DNA of 64,000 bases from contig JAPKHC010000005.1 of the NCBI GenBank assembly GCA_026647215.1, positions 62,001 to 126,000 of the forward strand. The letters run 5' to 3'. The notes below the pieces were generated by a model that made no database searches, was not told the DNA's origin, and saw only the letters and a list, made by a program, of their open reading frames with translations. The stretch is from F1-120-MAGs118 sp013360535. Its GTDB lineage: Bacteria > Planctomycetota > UBA1135 > GCA-002686595. This document shows positions 24,220 to 36,468 of the stretch, piece after piece. Position 1 is the stretch's first letter, and each line of letters starts with the position of its first letter. The position numbers and the translations under genes were made by a program.

Positions 24220-24429
24220 TCAGCGCGCCGAGCCCTTGAGCGGGCAGGTCGAGAAGCCGAACACCGTGTACAGCGGGCAGCTGCCGATCAGGCCCGTCGC
24301 GAGCGGCACGAGGCCGAGAAAGCCCCAATTGCTCTTGGGCCCCACGAACGCGATCGCGATCAGGCCGAGGCCGAGCAGCACGCGCACGGCACGTTCGGCG
24401 GGGTGTTCGTTGGTGGGCAGGAACTTCAT
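24220..24429 (-). CDS. DUF2892/YgaP-like inner membrane protein
   Basis: The 69-residue protein fits the DUF2892 family of small proteins with two membrane helices. It opens with TNEHPAERAVRVLLGLGLIA and ends with LATGLIGSCPLYTVFGFSTC. The same fold makes the C-terminal part of the YgaP sulfurtransferase in E. coli. Two Cys residues at the end are conserved in the family. GAGGA lies 6 bases before the ATG. It is the first gene of the sigma/anti-sigma operon. About 117 bp upstream (24430-24546) hold no gene. Confidence 0.82.
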   Translation of the reverse strand: MKFLPTNEHPAERAVRVLLGLGLIAIAFVGPKSNWGFLGLVPLATGLIGSCPLYTVFGFSTCPLKGSAR

Positions 24430-24546
24430 GGTGTCCTCGGGTTTCGTTGCGGTGTACGGGTCGGGGGGGCAGCCCCTGGGGGCGTGCTCACCCGCACAGA
24501 GGCACCCAGCGCCCCCGAGGATTCGCGAAATCTGCCGAAATCCGGG

Positions 24547-25227
24547 CTACTTGGCCGCCGGCGCGGGTTCCGCGGGCGGCTTGGCGGTCTGGAATTGCAC
24601 CTTGATGTCGGCGAGCGTCTCGCTGGCGTCGTCGATGGCGTCGATCGCGCGGCCGGCGGCCTTCGAGGCGCGGCCCATCGGGCCCTCCATCGCGTCGATG
24701 CCCGCCGGAGTCAGGTCGTTGTCGAGCGCGGTGCGCAGGTCGGCGAGCAACGCGACGAGCGGCCCGACTTCCTTGTCGACGGCGGCGACGGACTCGACGA
24801 CTTCCTTGAGCGCGCCCGCGAGCTTCTCGCGACGCTTGGTGTCGGCCGCCTTGATGTCGGCGTCGGCGATGGCGTCGGAGCGACGCTCCCAGTTCGTCAG
24901 GTACGCGTTGCCACGTTCCTTGATCTTCGTCGCGGTGTCGGTCACGCGCGCCGTCGAGGCATTGAGCGCCTTCACGCTCGCGACGAGCTGGTCGTAGCTC
25001 GGCTTGGGATCGACGCTCGCCTTCTCGTCGACGGCCGACAGCGCCGTCCGAGTCGCCGCGAGGTCGGTCTTGGCCTTGGCGAGCGCCGTCTCGAGCTGCT
25101 CCATCGAAGTCGCGAGATTGTCCGCGCGCTCGTGGCCCTTGGTCGAGGCGCAGGAAGTGAACGTGGGGAGCAGGGCGAGCGCGAGGAACGCGAGCGAACG
25201 CAGGAGCGAGTTCAGCATGATCATCAT
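24547..25227 (-). CDS. DUF2959-like lipoprotein
   Basis: The 226-residue protein has a lipoprotein signal ending at FTSCASTKG. It is largely helical, with coiled-coil propensity (LATSMEQLETALAKAKTDLA, residues 38-60). YLTNWERRSDAIADADIKAA and LRTALDNDLTPAGIDAMEG match the pattern I remember for DUF2959, a periplasmic lipoprotein family of unknown function. The C-terminus is Pro/Ala/Lys-rich. Three possible Met starts (25227, 25224, 25218) are in frame and none has a clear ribosome-binding site. Confidence 0.72.
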   Translation of the reverse strand: MMIMLNSLLRSLAFLALALLPTFTSCASTKGHERADNLATSMEQLETALAKAKTDLAATRTALSAVDEKASVDPKPSYDQLVASVKALNASTARVTDTATKIKERGNAYLTNWERRSDAIADADIKAADTKRREKLAGALKEVVESVAAVDKEVGPLVALLADLRTALDNDLTPAGIDAMEGPMGRASKAAGRAIDAIDDASETLADIKVQFQTAKPPAEPAPAAK

Positions 25228-25352
25228 CGATGGGTTGAAGGGGATCGGTCACCGCGCGGCGATCCGGCCGCCGCGGTCGCGAGGGGCACGATTGGAGCAG
25301 AAACGACTTGCGCCGCGCAAAAGGGGGCCCGGCCGACGGCGCGAGGCGGCGC

Positions 25353-25358
25353 TACCAT
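25353..25358 (+). promoter_or_regulatory. Candidate -10 element TACCAT
   Basis: GCTACCAT ends 6 bases before the GTG at 25365. This is ideal spacing for a leaderless transcript and supports GTG 25365 as the start. Confidence 0.45.
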
Positions 25359-25364
25359 GCCAAA

Positions 25365-25871
25365 GTGCCCCCGCCCCCGTTCGAAGCGCGCTTCACGCTG
25401 CGCAGCCTCGCGCCGCGCCTCGCCGCATGGACTGCGCTCGCGGCGCTCTCGGTGGTGTTCGCCTGGCCCTCGGGTCCCCTCGCGGAGCTGCACGTCGCCG
25501 CGCGCCTCGTGGCTTGGTGTCTTGCCGCCCTGTTCCTCTTCGTGCTGTTCTTCGAAGCGCGCCGCCTCGCGAGCAAGGCCCCAGTGCTGCGCATCGACGA
25601 ACGCGGCATCCTCTGGCGCCGCTGGTCCGAGGACACGATTCCGTGGAGCGAAGTGGCGTCCCTGAGGCTCTTCGACATCCAGCGCGTGCATTTCGTCGGC
25701 CTCGTGCTCCGCAACCCGGAGCGTTTCCCGTCCGCGACGATCCTCGGCCGCTCCGCCAAGGCCAACCGCGCCTTCACCGGCTGCGACCTCTGCCTCGAGA
25801 TCCAAGGCACCAACCGCCGCCACGGGGAGCTCGTCGCGGCCGTCGAATCGCACCTTCCGTCGCTCGATTGA
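25365..25871 (+). CDS. STM3941-like small membrane protein
   Basis: The 168-residue protein has two adjacent membrane helices (LAAWTALAALSVVFAW and LVAWCLAALFLFVLFF, residues 19-65). A soluble PH-like C-terminal half follows, with LRIDERGILWRRW and IPWSEVASLRLFD. This helix-helix-'W-S-E-V' layout resembles the STM3941 family, which has no known function. The frame stays open upstream to a TTG at 25308, but GTG 25365 is preferred because TACCAT sits 6 bases before it. Confidence 0.65.
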   Translation: MPPPPFEARFTLRSLAPRLAAWTALAALSVVFAWPSGPLAELHVAARLVAWCLAALFLFVLFFEARRLASKAPVLRIDERGILWRRWSEDTIPWSEVASLRLFDIQRVHFVGLVLRNPERFPSATILGRSAKANRAFTGCDLCLEIQGTNRRHGELVAAVESHLPSLD

Positions 25872-25918
25872 GCGAGGGCCTCGCCAAATCGTCACTGGGC
25901 AGGATCGTCGGCGCGCCG

Positions 25919-25924
25919 TAGCGT
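25919..25924 (+). promoter_or_regulatory. Candidate -10 element TAGCGT
   Basis: CGTAGCGT ends 6 bases before the ATG at 25931, with no ribosome-binding site between. It fits a leaderless start. Confidence 0.4.
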
Positions 25925-25930
25925 CCGGAC

Positions 25931-27268
25931 ATGGCCCGGTCGAAGTCGCTTCCCGCTGCGCTCGTGCTGACGGTGCTCGTCGTCCTGCTCGCGCTCTGGC
26001 GACTGCGGGACGGCTCGAGCGCGCCGTTCAACGCCGCAGCGCCGGAGTCCGTGAGCGCGAGCTCGCCGTCGACAGCGCCGACCTTCACGGCGACGGCGGA
26101 GCCGATGCCGAGCGAAACGAGCGAAGCCTCTACCGAACGCCATTCGGCCGACACACTCGACTGGACATTCCAAGGCGTCGTGCTCGACGAGTCGCGTCGG
26201 CCGCTCGAGCGCTTCGGCGTGCGCGCGACGCGGCTGGGAACGCTCTCGGAAGTCCTGGAGCAACTGGAACTCCCGCTCGCAGACCACGAAGAGGGCGTAT
26301 TCGAGTTTTCGAACCTGACTCCGGGCCATTGGCGCATCGCTCCGTTCGCGCCGGAGCGTCGGCTCGTGCTCGAACGCAATTTCTGGGAGCAGGAGACGAA
26401 GCGGCACGACTACCTGCTCTTGCCGCTCTCCTACTTCAAGGACGATCTGAAGCCGGCGAGACTCCAAGGCGTCGTGCTCCTCCCGTCGGGACGGCCGGCT
26501 CGAGCTGCCCGCGTGGCCGTGTACACGAGCGCCATCGATCCGGACCGCTCCCTCGTTTCGCCACCGGCCTGGACCACCAACGCCAACGCCGAAGGTCGGT
26601 TTCTGCTGGCGGTCGCGCCGGGGCAGAGATGGCTGACCGCCTCACTGCCGGAGTTCGACGACGCCTATCCCGTCGCACTCGAGCTCACGGAGGGCGAGAG
26701 CCGTGACGAGATCCGGTTGCAGCTCACCGTCGCGCGCCGTGCCCGCTTCTGGTTCGCCGCCGCGGATCCCGCACGCCCGCGACCGCTCGCGCTGAAGTGG
26801 TTCGAGATCCACGGCGATCACGAGGGAAGCGTGGCCGCGGAGGAGGGTGTGGAGTTCGAGATTCCGCTCGCGGGCACCGGCGCCTACCGCTGGGAGCTCG
26901 TGTGCGAGAACGACCCGCTCCACAGCGGCCTGTTCGAATCGCCGAGGAGCGAGCCGGCGCCGACCTTGCGCCTCGAACGCCGCGCGCCAACTCCGGTCGT
27001 CGTGCATTACCCCACGGGCTGCTTCGAGGAAGGCGTCGCGATCGCCGCCGATCGCTCGATGGGCGCCCTGCCCCTCGTCCGCTCGCGAAAAGGCCGCGAC
27101 AGCACCGAGTTTGAATTGCCGTGCGGGGGCCGATGGACGTTCGCCTTCGGCACTTCCGTGCTGCACCAAACCGCGTTCACTGCCACCCACGACATCCCCG
27201 CCGTGGCACGCTTCGAAGTCCCCTGCCCCAACGCCCTGCGGGACTGGCTTCAGGTCCAGGGGTACTGA
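25931..27268 (+). CDS. Membrane-anchored beta protein, tandem paralog 1
   Basis: The 445-residue protein has one N-terminal membrane helix (AALVLTVLVVLLALW) and a Ser/Thr/Pro-rich linker to about residue 72. A carboxypeptidase-regulatory-like domain (WTFQGVVLDESRRPLERFGV) follows, then PGHWRIAPFAPERRLVLERN. Further beta domains include RPARAARVAVYTSAI and ARFWFAAADPARPRPLALKW. The next gene shares the same order of landmarks (WTFRGQVLNSERKPLRGFGV, AGHWRIEPFAPGRQLVMARD), so they arose by duplication. No catalytic residues are recognisable. Confidence 0.7.
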   Translation: MARSKSLPAALVLTVLVVLLALWRLRDGSSAPFNAAAPESVSASSPSTAPTFTATAEPMPSETSEASTERHSADTLDWTFQGVVLDESRRPLERFGVRATRLGTLSEVLEQLELPLADHEEGVFEFSNLTPGHWRIAPFAPERRLVLERNFWEQETKRHDYLLLPLSYFKDDLKPARLQGVVLLPSGRPARAARVAVYTSAIDPDRSLVSPPAWTTNANAEGRFLLAVAPGQRWLTASLPEFDDAYPVALELTEGESRDEIRLQLTVARRARFWFAAADPARPRPLALKWFEIHGDHEGSVAAEEGVEFEIPLAGTGAYRWELVCENDPLHSGLFESPRSEPAPTLRLERRAPTPVVVHYPTGCFEEGVAIAADRSMGALPLVRSRKGRDSTEFELPCGGRWTFAFGTSVLHQTAFTATHDIPAVARFEVPCPNALRDWLQVQGY

Positions 27269-27324
27269 ACGGGCCTCGTGCGCGGATCCAGAACGCCAGC
27301 CGACACAGCGCCCAGCGACACCAA

Positions 27325-28554
27325 ATGAAGCAAAGAGCGAAACGCGCGCTCGCCGCCCTCTTCGCCGTCGCGACGCTCACCACCACCTTCGTGTTGTGGC
27401 GGGCGCCGGAGGATGGGGCGACCGAGGCGGAATTCGTGTCCGTCCCGGAGTGGACGTTCCGTGGTCAGGTGCTCAATTCGGAACGGAAACCGCTGCGCGG
27501 CTTCGGCGTCGTCGCGACGCGGCTCGGGGACGACGGTGCGGTGCTCGAGCGCATCGAGCAACCTCTCGACGACCACCGCGACGGCCGCTTCGACGTTCGT
27601 TGCAAGTCCGCGGGCCACTGGCGCATCGAGCCCTTCGCGCCAGGGCGCCAGCTCGTCATGGCGCGCGACTTCTGGCAGAGCGACAGCGAGATCTGGACCT
27701 ATCAGCTGCTTCGGCAGGAGAGCCTCGATCGGATCGCCGAGGTTCTCAAGGGAACGGAGCCCGCGACGATCGAGGGCGAGGTGGTCGTACCTTCGGGAGC
27801 GCTTCCGCCGTCCATCTTGGTCGAGGCGCTGGCGTGCGTGGAGCTTTGGACCGGCCCGGGTGATCGAGTGGCGGCCTCCGCGATCTGCGACGAGGCCGGT
27901 CGCTTCACGTTGCGTGCGGATGCGGGTGCCCTGAAGCTGCGGGCCTCGGCCGCAGGCTGGAACGATTCGGAATTCGTCGGGCGTCCGATGCAAGGAGGCG
28001 AGAGCTCGACTGCGACGCTTGCGCTGCGCCCGCCGACGCCGGTTTCGCTCCGGATCGAACCGCTCGACCCCGCGAATCCGCGCCCGTTGCGCGTCGAGTG
28101 GACGGCCGAAGGCAAGCCCAGCGCAGGCGCCGACGGTGTCGAAGGAGCGTGGCTCGACACCAGCATCGTCGGCGAAGGCTGGATCCTGTGGACGCTGGCG
28201 TGCGGCGCCGATGCACCGCAGCGCGGGAGCTTTCACCTCACCATCGGCGAACGGCGCCGCATCGAACTCCACAGGTTCCCGGCGCGGCCCACCGTACTCG
28301 CGGTCACGGGTTTCGACGCGGAAACGCCTCTCGTGGCGCTGGGTTGCGAAGCCACGATGGGGCTCACGCCGGCTGCAAACTCGAGCTTCGTGAACGGCCG
28401 CCACGAGTTCACCCTCGCCCGCCCGGGCAAGTGGCTGATCACGCACGCAAATTCGGAGTTCGCGAGCGGCTACTTCAATGTCGTCGAAGTGCCGTCCGTC
28501 GCACGGCACACGATCGAGCTGCAGCCTCCGCCGCGCGGGTGCTTCGACTACTGA
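27325..28554 (+). CDS. Membrane-anchored beta protein, tandem paralog 2
   Basis: The 409-residue protein is a paralog of its upstream neighbour with a shorter N-terminal linker. It has a signal-anchor (KRALAALFAVATLTTTFVLW), then WTFRGQVLNSERKPLRGFGV and AGHWRIEPFAPGRQLVMARD. Later beta domains contain PTPVSLRIEPLDPANPRPLR and end in RHTIELQPPPRGC. The ATG at 27325 is the first one in front of the hydrophobic segment. Neither a ribosome-binding site nor a TANNNT element is obvious, so it is probably transcribed with its neighbour across the 56-base gap. The function is unknown. Confidence 0.7.
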   Translation: MKQRAKRALAALFAVATLTTTFVLWRAPEDGATEAEFVSVPEWTFRGQVLNSERKPLRGFGVVATRLGDDGAVLERIEQPLDDHRDGRFDVRCKSAGHWRIEPFAPGRQLVMARDFWQSDSEIWTYQLLRQESLDRIAEVLKGTEPATIEGEVVVPSGALPPSILVEALACVELWTGPGDRVAASAICDEAGRFTLRADAGALKLRASAAGWNDSEFVGRPMQGGESSTATLALRPPTPVSLRIEPLDPANPRPLRVEWTAEGKPSAGADGVEGAWLDTSIVGEGWILWTLACGADAPQRGSFHLTIGERRRIELHRFPARPTVLAVTGFDAETPLVALGCEATMGLTPAANSSFVNGRHEFTLARPGKWLITHANSEFASGYFNVVEVPSVARHTIELQPPPRGCFDY

Positions 28555-28564
28555 CGCGCCCGCG

Positions 28565-28987
28565 TCACTTGGCCGGCGACTTCGGCGGCACGAGGAAGAA
28601 GCGGCCGATGGCGACTTCGAACTTGGTGCCGTCGTCGCGCTGGAAGAGGTAGCTGCCTTCCATCGTGCCCCAGGGGGTGCGCAGCGGGCAGGAGCTCATG
28701 TACTCGTGGCGCTCGCCGGGCGCGAGGCGCGGGGTCTGGCCGACGACGCCGGCGCCGCGCACCTCGTCGCGCTGGTTGTTGGCGTCGAGGATGATCCAGT
28801 GGCGCGAGAGCAGACGAGCGGCGCTCGGGCCCTCGTTGGTCATCACGATCCGGTAGGAGTACCGCCAGTGCAGCGCATCGGCGTCCGACTCCGCCTCGAG
28901 GAGCTGGGCGCTGGCCTGGATGCGGATGCCCTCGGTGACGGTGTCCGAGCCCGAGGAACGGGCCTGCGTTTCGTTGATGGCGTTCAT
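28565..28987 (-). CDS. apaG: ApaG-family protein
   Basis: The 140-residue protein is close to the 125-130 residues of ApaG and is a single DUF525 beta-sandwich. IRIQASAQLLEAESDADALH opens the domain. RYSYRIVMTNEG, LLSRHWIILDAN and VRGAGVVGQTPRLAPGERHE follow, and YMSSCPLRTPWGTMEGSYLF is the family's hallmark end. In enterobacteria apaG mutants show altered Co2+ resistance and Mg2+ efflux, but the biochemical role is not settled. It stands alone, divergent from the 29168 gene across a 180-bp gap. Confidence 0.92.
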   Translation of the reverse strand: MNAINETQARSSGSDTVTEGIRIQASAQLLEAESDADALHWRYSYRIVMTNEGPSAARLLSRHWIILDANNQRDEVRGAGVVGQTPRLAPGERHEYMSSCPLRTPWGTMEGSYLFQRDDGTKFEVAIGRFFLVPPKSPAK

Positions 28988-29002
28988 GGTGGCGAAGGGG
29001 CC

Positions 29003-29008
29003 AAGCTA
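29003..29008 (-). promoter_or_regulatory. Candidate -10 element TAGCTT for apaG
   Basis: On the minus strand GGTAGCTT ends 15 bases before the apaG ATG. It would give a leader of about 8 bases without a Shine-Dalgarno sequence. Confidence 0.35.
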
Positions 29009-29167
29009 CCGGACGGCGCCCGTGCTTTTGAAGAGCGCGTCCCCGCTCCCCGGCGCCCGACGGGAATTTTTCGGGTTTTCTCCGTCCGTGCCACCGCCGC
29101 CGTTTCGTGGACCCTTCGCCCGGAGCCTGTCCGGGCGCTCCCCCTCCACCACGGAACTACCCCGCCG

Positions 29168-32524
<3,357 letters not shown>

Positions 32525-32538
32525 GGTGAGTTGGCGCC

Positions 32539-32578
32539 CGCGGCGCTCGGAGGCTCTCGCCAGCCTCCGGGCGCCGCG
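32539..32578. terminator. Hairpin after the TSP3 protease gene
   Basis: A 17-bp GC-rich stem (CGCGGCGCTCGGAGGCT with AGCCTCCGGGCGCCGCG, one U-G pair) closes a 6-base loop 14 bases after the stop codon. There is no T-run, so it may be a processing or protecting stem-loop rather than a classical intrinsic terminator. Confidence 0.6.
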
Positions 32579-32590
32579 GCGTTCCCGCCG

Positions 32591-32596
32591 TAGGAT
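32591..32596 (+). promoter_or_regulatory. Candidate -10 element TAGGAT for the sigma/kinase pair
   Basis: CGTAGGAT ends 12 bases before the ATG at 32609. The same CGTAGGAT octamer occurs before the 6154 gene on the minus strand. Confidence 0.4.
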
Positions 32597-32608
32597 GGGG
32601 CGCCCCCG

Positions 32609-33190
32609 ATGGAGCGCCCCGCACGAGTCACGCACGCTTTCGCCCGCTGGCGGGGCGGCGACGAGTCCGCCCGCGACGAGGTGCTCGCGGGCCTGTACGA
32701 GGAACTGCGCGCGCTCGCCGGGCGGCACCTGGGCGCGAATTCGCCGGCGCGGACGCTGCAGCCGACCGCGCTCGTGCACGAGGTCTACCTGAAGTTGCAG
32801 GGATCGGGTTCGGACGAGATCCGGGATCGTGAGCACTTCCTCGCGATCGCCGCGACGGCGATGCGGCAGGTGCTCGTCGACTACGTGCGCGCACGCAACG
32901 CCGACAAGCGCGGCGGCGAGTGGCGGCGGGCGACGCTCGAGCGCGTCCTCGAGGCGGTGGAGTCGCAGCAGGTCGAGATCGAGAGTCTCGAGCGCGCGCT
33001 CGAGAAGCTCTCGGGGCTCAGCGAGCGGCAGGCGCGCATCGTCGAGCTGCGCGTGTTCGGCGGCCTGAGCGTCGAGGAGGTCGCGCACGTGCTCGGGCTG
33101 GGGACGACGACGGTCAAGACGGACTGGCAGTTCGCGCGCGCGTGGCTCAAGCGCGAGCTGCGGCCGGGCGAGGCACGGGACGAGAAGTGA
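32609..33190 (+). CDS. ECF-like sigma factor (PF07638 type) paired with a Ser/Thr kinase
   Basis: The 193-residue sigma factor is of the ECF subgroup common in Planctomycetota. LYEELRALAGRHLGANSPAR, TALVHEVYLKLQ and HFLAIAATAMRQVLVDYVRA form region 2, and LSERQARIVELRVFGGLSVE plus VLGLGTTTVKTDWQFARAWL form region 4. There is no anti-sigma gene. Its stop overlaps the GTG start of the kinase (GTGA), so sigma activity is probably controlled by phosphorylation from that kinase, as reported for some sigma/STK pairs. The regulated promoters are unknown. Confidence 0.88.
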   Translation: MERPARVTHAFARWRGGDESARDEVLAGLYEELRALAGRHLGANSPARTLQPTALVHEVYLKLQGSGSDEIRDREHFLAIAATAMRQVLVDYVRARNADKRGGEWRRATLERVLEAVESQQVEIESLERALEKLSGLSERQARIVELRVFGGLSVEEVAHVLGLGTTTVKTDWQFARAWLKRELRPGEARDEK

Positions 33191-36100
33191 GCTCGGCGAG
33201 CGAGCGGCACGAGCTCCTGACGCGACTGTTCGCGCAGGCGAGCGAACTGGAACCCGCGGAACGGGCGGAGTTTCTCGGGCGTTCGTGTGGAAGCGATCGG
33301 GAGCTGCGGGCGGAACTCGAGGCGCTGCTAGGCGAGTCGCAGGCGCCGCTGGCGCTGTTCGACGACGCCGACAGCGGGCGCAACCGCGGCGGGCTCGTCG
33401 CGCTGCTCGCCAACGCCGACGAACGTTGGGTCGGCACGGTGGTCGGAGACTGCAGGCTCGTCGAGCTGCTCGGCTCCGGCGGCATGGGCTCCGTGTACCG
33501 CGGGCAGCAGACCCATCCCTCGCGCGACGTCGCGGTGAAGATCCTGCGCGGCAGCCGCTTCGAGGAGGCGGCGCTGCGGCGCTTCGAGGTCGAGACCGAA
33601 CTGCTCGCGCGCCTGCGCCATCCGGGCATCGCGCAGGTCTTCTCGGCCGGCGTGCACTCCCAGGGGCCACTGCGTGTCCCCTACTGCGTGCTCGAGCTCG
33701 TCGACGGCGCACAGCCGATCACCGAGTTCGCTTCGTCGCGCTCGCTCGCCGTGAACGAGACGCTGCGGCTCTTCCTGCAGGCCTGCGATGCGCTGCAGCA
33801 CGCGCACGAGCACCGCGTCGTGCACCGCGACGTCAAGCCCGGCAACCTGCTCGTCGACCGCGACGGAAGGTTGCGCGTGATCGACTTCGGCATCGCGCGT
33901 GCGCTCGCCAGCGACGACGAGCGTGCGCAACGCACGCGCACCGGACAGGTGCTCGGCACGCCGGCGTACATGAGCCCCGAGCAGTTCGCGGCGCGAGCGG
34001 ACGAGCTCGACACGCGCGCGGACGTCTATTCGCTGGGTGTCGTTCTGTACGAGCTCCTCGCCGGTCGCCTGCCGATCGAGGTCGACGGCGCGCCGTTGCA
34101 CGAAGTCTCGCGGCGTGTGCTCGAGGACGAACCGCCGCGGCTGAGCACGATCCGGCGCGCGCTGCGCGGCGACCTCGAGACGATCGTCGCCAAGGCGCTC
34201 TCGAAGGACGCGACCCGGCGCTACGGCTCGGCGGGCGCGCTCGCCGCCGACCTGCGCCGCTACCTCAACGACGAGCCGATCACCGCGCGGCCCGCGACGG
34301 CCATCTACCAGCTGACGAAGTTCGCCCGGCGCCACCGCGGCCTCGTCGCCGGCGCGTTCGTCGCGCTCGGAGCGCTCGTCACCGGCACCATCGTCGCGAC
34401 GACCAGCGCTTTCGAGGCCCTCCGCGCGCGCGACGAGGCTCGCCGGCTCGCCTACGAGGCCAACCTCGCGGCCGTCGCGTCGGCGCTGGCGAGTTTCGAT
34501 TTCGCCGCGGCCCGCAAGCGTCTCGACGAGGCGCCGGAGGAACTGCGCGGTTGGGAGTGGCGCCACTTCGATGCGCGGCTCGACGACGCGACGTTCGCGC
34601 TCGCCCCGATCGCGCCGCCTTCGCCGCCGTGGGGCGTGCGCGATCTCGAGTACGTGCAGGTGGACGGCGAGCAACTCATCGCCGTCGCCCATGTGGTGCC
34701 GCGCGACGGACTCGAGGCGCTCGAACTTCGGCTGCACTCCGTCGCGGATGGCTCGCTGCGCGCGCACTGGCAAGTCGCCCCCGATCGCGGAGTGTGGGTG
34801 GCGATCGCGCCGGATCGTGTGTGGGTTTCCAACGCCAAGGGCGACGTGTGGACGCTCGGGCTGCTCGACGGAAAGGAGCAGGGACTGCGCACGCACTTCG
34901 AGGCCGACGACGTCGCGTCGCGCTACATGATCACTCCACTCGGCGGCGCGAAAGCGCTCATCGCGCGGCGCGTCGGCGGTTTCCAGACGATCGCCGATCT
35001 CGAGCGGGGCAGCCTGACGCCGCCGCCGGCGCTACCCGCCGACGAGTTCCCGTTCGTGCTGCGCGGGCCGACCAGCGACGGACGCGCGCTCGTCTCCTTC
35101 GGCAAGTACATCTGCGTGACGCCACTCGACGGTGACGAGCCGATCGCGGCGCTCGAATACTCTGGCGAGGCCATCCTCGCGTACGCGGTGCATCCGGACG
35201 GTCAACGCTTCTTCGCCGCCTGTCGCGACGGTTCGGTGCTCTGCATTCGCTCGGCCGACGGCCAGCTCGCGATCGAGCGCAGGCTTCTCGCGCATACCGA
35301 CACCGTGACGGGCATCGCGGTCTCTCCCGAAGGTCGTTTCGTGACGACGGCCGGAGGCGACCGTGCGATCCATGTGTGGCGCGCGGACGACCTCTCGCTC
35401 GTCAACACTCTGGTCGGCGCCGACGCCGGCGCGATCACGCTCGCCTACGATGCGACGGGCGAGCACCTCGCCGTTTCCGCGGGCCTGCGAGGCGTGCTCG
35501 TGTTCGACGAGCCCGAGCGCCCCGACCCGCGCACGCTGCGCGACTTCGAGTCCTATGCCTATTCGCTCGCGCTCGCGCCGGACGGCGAACGTCTCGCCGC
35601 CGGGGACTGGGACCAGCACGTGCGCGTCTGGGATCGACGCACGACCGCTCCGCTCTTCACTGTGCGGCTCGCCCCTATCCCGCGGCCCGTGCAGACGCTC
35701 GAATGGAGTCGCGACGGGGCGCGCCTGCTCGCCTCCGTCGTGGCGGATCCGCCCGTGCGAAGCCTGCATGTCCTGGACGCGCAGACCGGAGAGACGCTCG
35801 CCAGCGCCGCCTCCGAGAGCATGGTCTTCGCGGCCACGTGGATCGATGAGGAGCGCTTTGTCGCGGCCAGCGGCGCACGCTTGGAGATCCGGCGCGCGAT
35901 CGACGCCGCGTTGGAGCGTACCGTCGAGCTCGTGCCGGTCGACGCGGCCGCGATGCCGTGGTCGATCCGCTGGGACTTTGCGACTTCGCCGGATCGCACG
36001 CGGCTCGCGCTCGCCTGTCCCGACGGCGGCGTGCGCTGCTGGAAACTGCCGGATTTCCGGCCTGAATTCACGGTTGGCGTCCACAAGGGACCCGCGCACG

Positions 36101-36465
36101 CGGTCGCATGGAGCGCCGATGGCAAGCGGATCGTCTCCTCCGGAGCCGACCGCCGCCTGTGCGTGCTCGACGCGCGCTCTGGCGCCTTGCTGCACGAAAC
36201 CGTCGCGCACGCGAGCCCAGTGTTCGACGTGTGCTTCTCTCCCGATGGAACGCGCCTCTTCAGCGGCTCCGACGACGACACGATCCGCGTCTGGAGCACG
36301 AGCACGTGGACCGAGATGGCGCGGCTCGATGGACACAGCGACTACGTCTTCTCGCTCGACTGCGCGCCCGATGGCCAGCTCCTCAGCGCGTCGGGCGACC
36401 GCAGCGTGAGGCTGTGGGACACTCGCTCGCGCGCGCAGGTGCTGCTCGAGAGCGCGCGCCGCTGA
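33187..36465 (+). CDS. Transmembrane Ser/Thr protein kinase with WD40 sensor domain
   Basis: The 1092-residue protein begins with a GTG overlapping the sigma-factor stop. A short helical N-terminus (to residue 80) precedes the kinase domain. Visible motifs are the glycine loop LLGSGGMGSVYRG, the ATP-Lys in DVAVKILRG, the catalytic loop VVHRDVKPGNLLV, VIDFGIAR and AYMSPEQ, so an active Hanks-type kinase is likely. One membrane helix near 385-408 (GLVAGAFVALGALVTGTIVA) separates it from an extracytoplasmic part. About twelve WD40-like blades follow, ending in FSLDCAPDGQLLSASGDRSV. It probably senses a signal outside and phosphorylates its sigma partner or other proteins. Confidence 0.93.
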   Translation: MSSASERHELLTRLFAQASELEPAERAEFLGRSCGSDRELRAELEALLGESQAPLALFDDADSGRNRGGLVALLANADERWVGTVVGDCRLVELLGSGGMGSVYRGQQTHPSRDVAVKILRGSRFEEAALRRFEVETELLARLRHPGIAQVFSAGVHSQGPLRVPYCVLELVDGAQPITEFASSRSLAVNETLRLFLQACDALQHAHEHRVVHRDVKPGNLLVDRDGRLRVIDFGIARALASDDERAQRTRTGQVLGTPAYMSPEQFAARADELDTRADVYSLGVVLYELLAGRLPIEVDGAPLHEVSRRVLEDEPPRLSTIRRALRGDLETIVAKALSKDATRRYGSAGALAADLRRYLNDEPITARPATAIYQLTKFARRHRGLVAGAFVALGALVTGTIVATTSAFEALRARDEARRLAYEANLAAVASALASFDFAAARKRLDEAPEELRGWEWRHFDARLDDATFALAPIAPPSPPWGVRDLEYVQVDGEQLIAVAHVVPRDGLEALELRLHSVADGSLRAHWQVAPDRGVWVAIAPDRVWVSNAKGDVWTLGLLDGKEQGLRTHFEADDVASRYMITPLGGAKALIARRVGGFQTIADLERGSLTPPPALPADEFPFVLRGPTSDGRALVSFGKYICVTPLDGDEPIAALEYSGEAILAYAVHPDGQRFFAACRDGSVLCIRSADGQLAIERRLLAHTDTVTGIAVSPEGRFVTTAGGDRAIHVWRADDLSLVNTLVGADAGAITLAYDATGEHLAVSAGLRGVLVFDEPERPDPRTLRDFESYAYSLALAPDGERLAAGDWDQHVRVWDRRTTAPLFTVRLAPIPRPVQTLEWSRDGARLLASVVADPPVRSLHVLDAQTGETLASAASESMVFAATWIDEERFVAASGARLEIRRAIDAALERTVELVPVDAAAMPWSIRWDFATSPDRTRLALACPDGGVRCWKLPDFRPEFTVGVHKGPAHAVAWSADGKRIVSSGADRRLCVLDARSGALLHETVAHASPVFDVCFSPDGTRLFSGSDDDTIRVWSTSTWTEMARLDGHSDYVFSLDCAPDGQLLSASGDRSVRLWDTRSRAQVLLESARR

Positions 36466-36468
36466 GTT

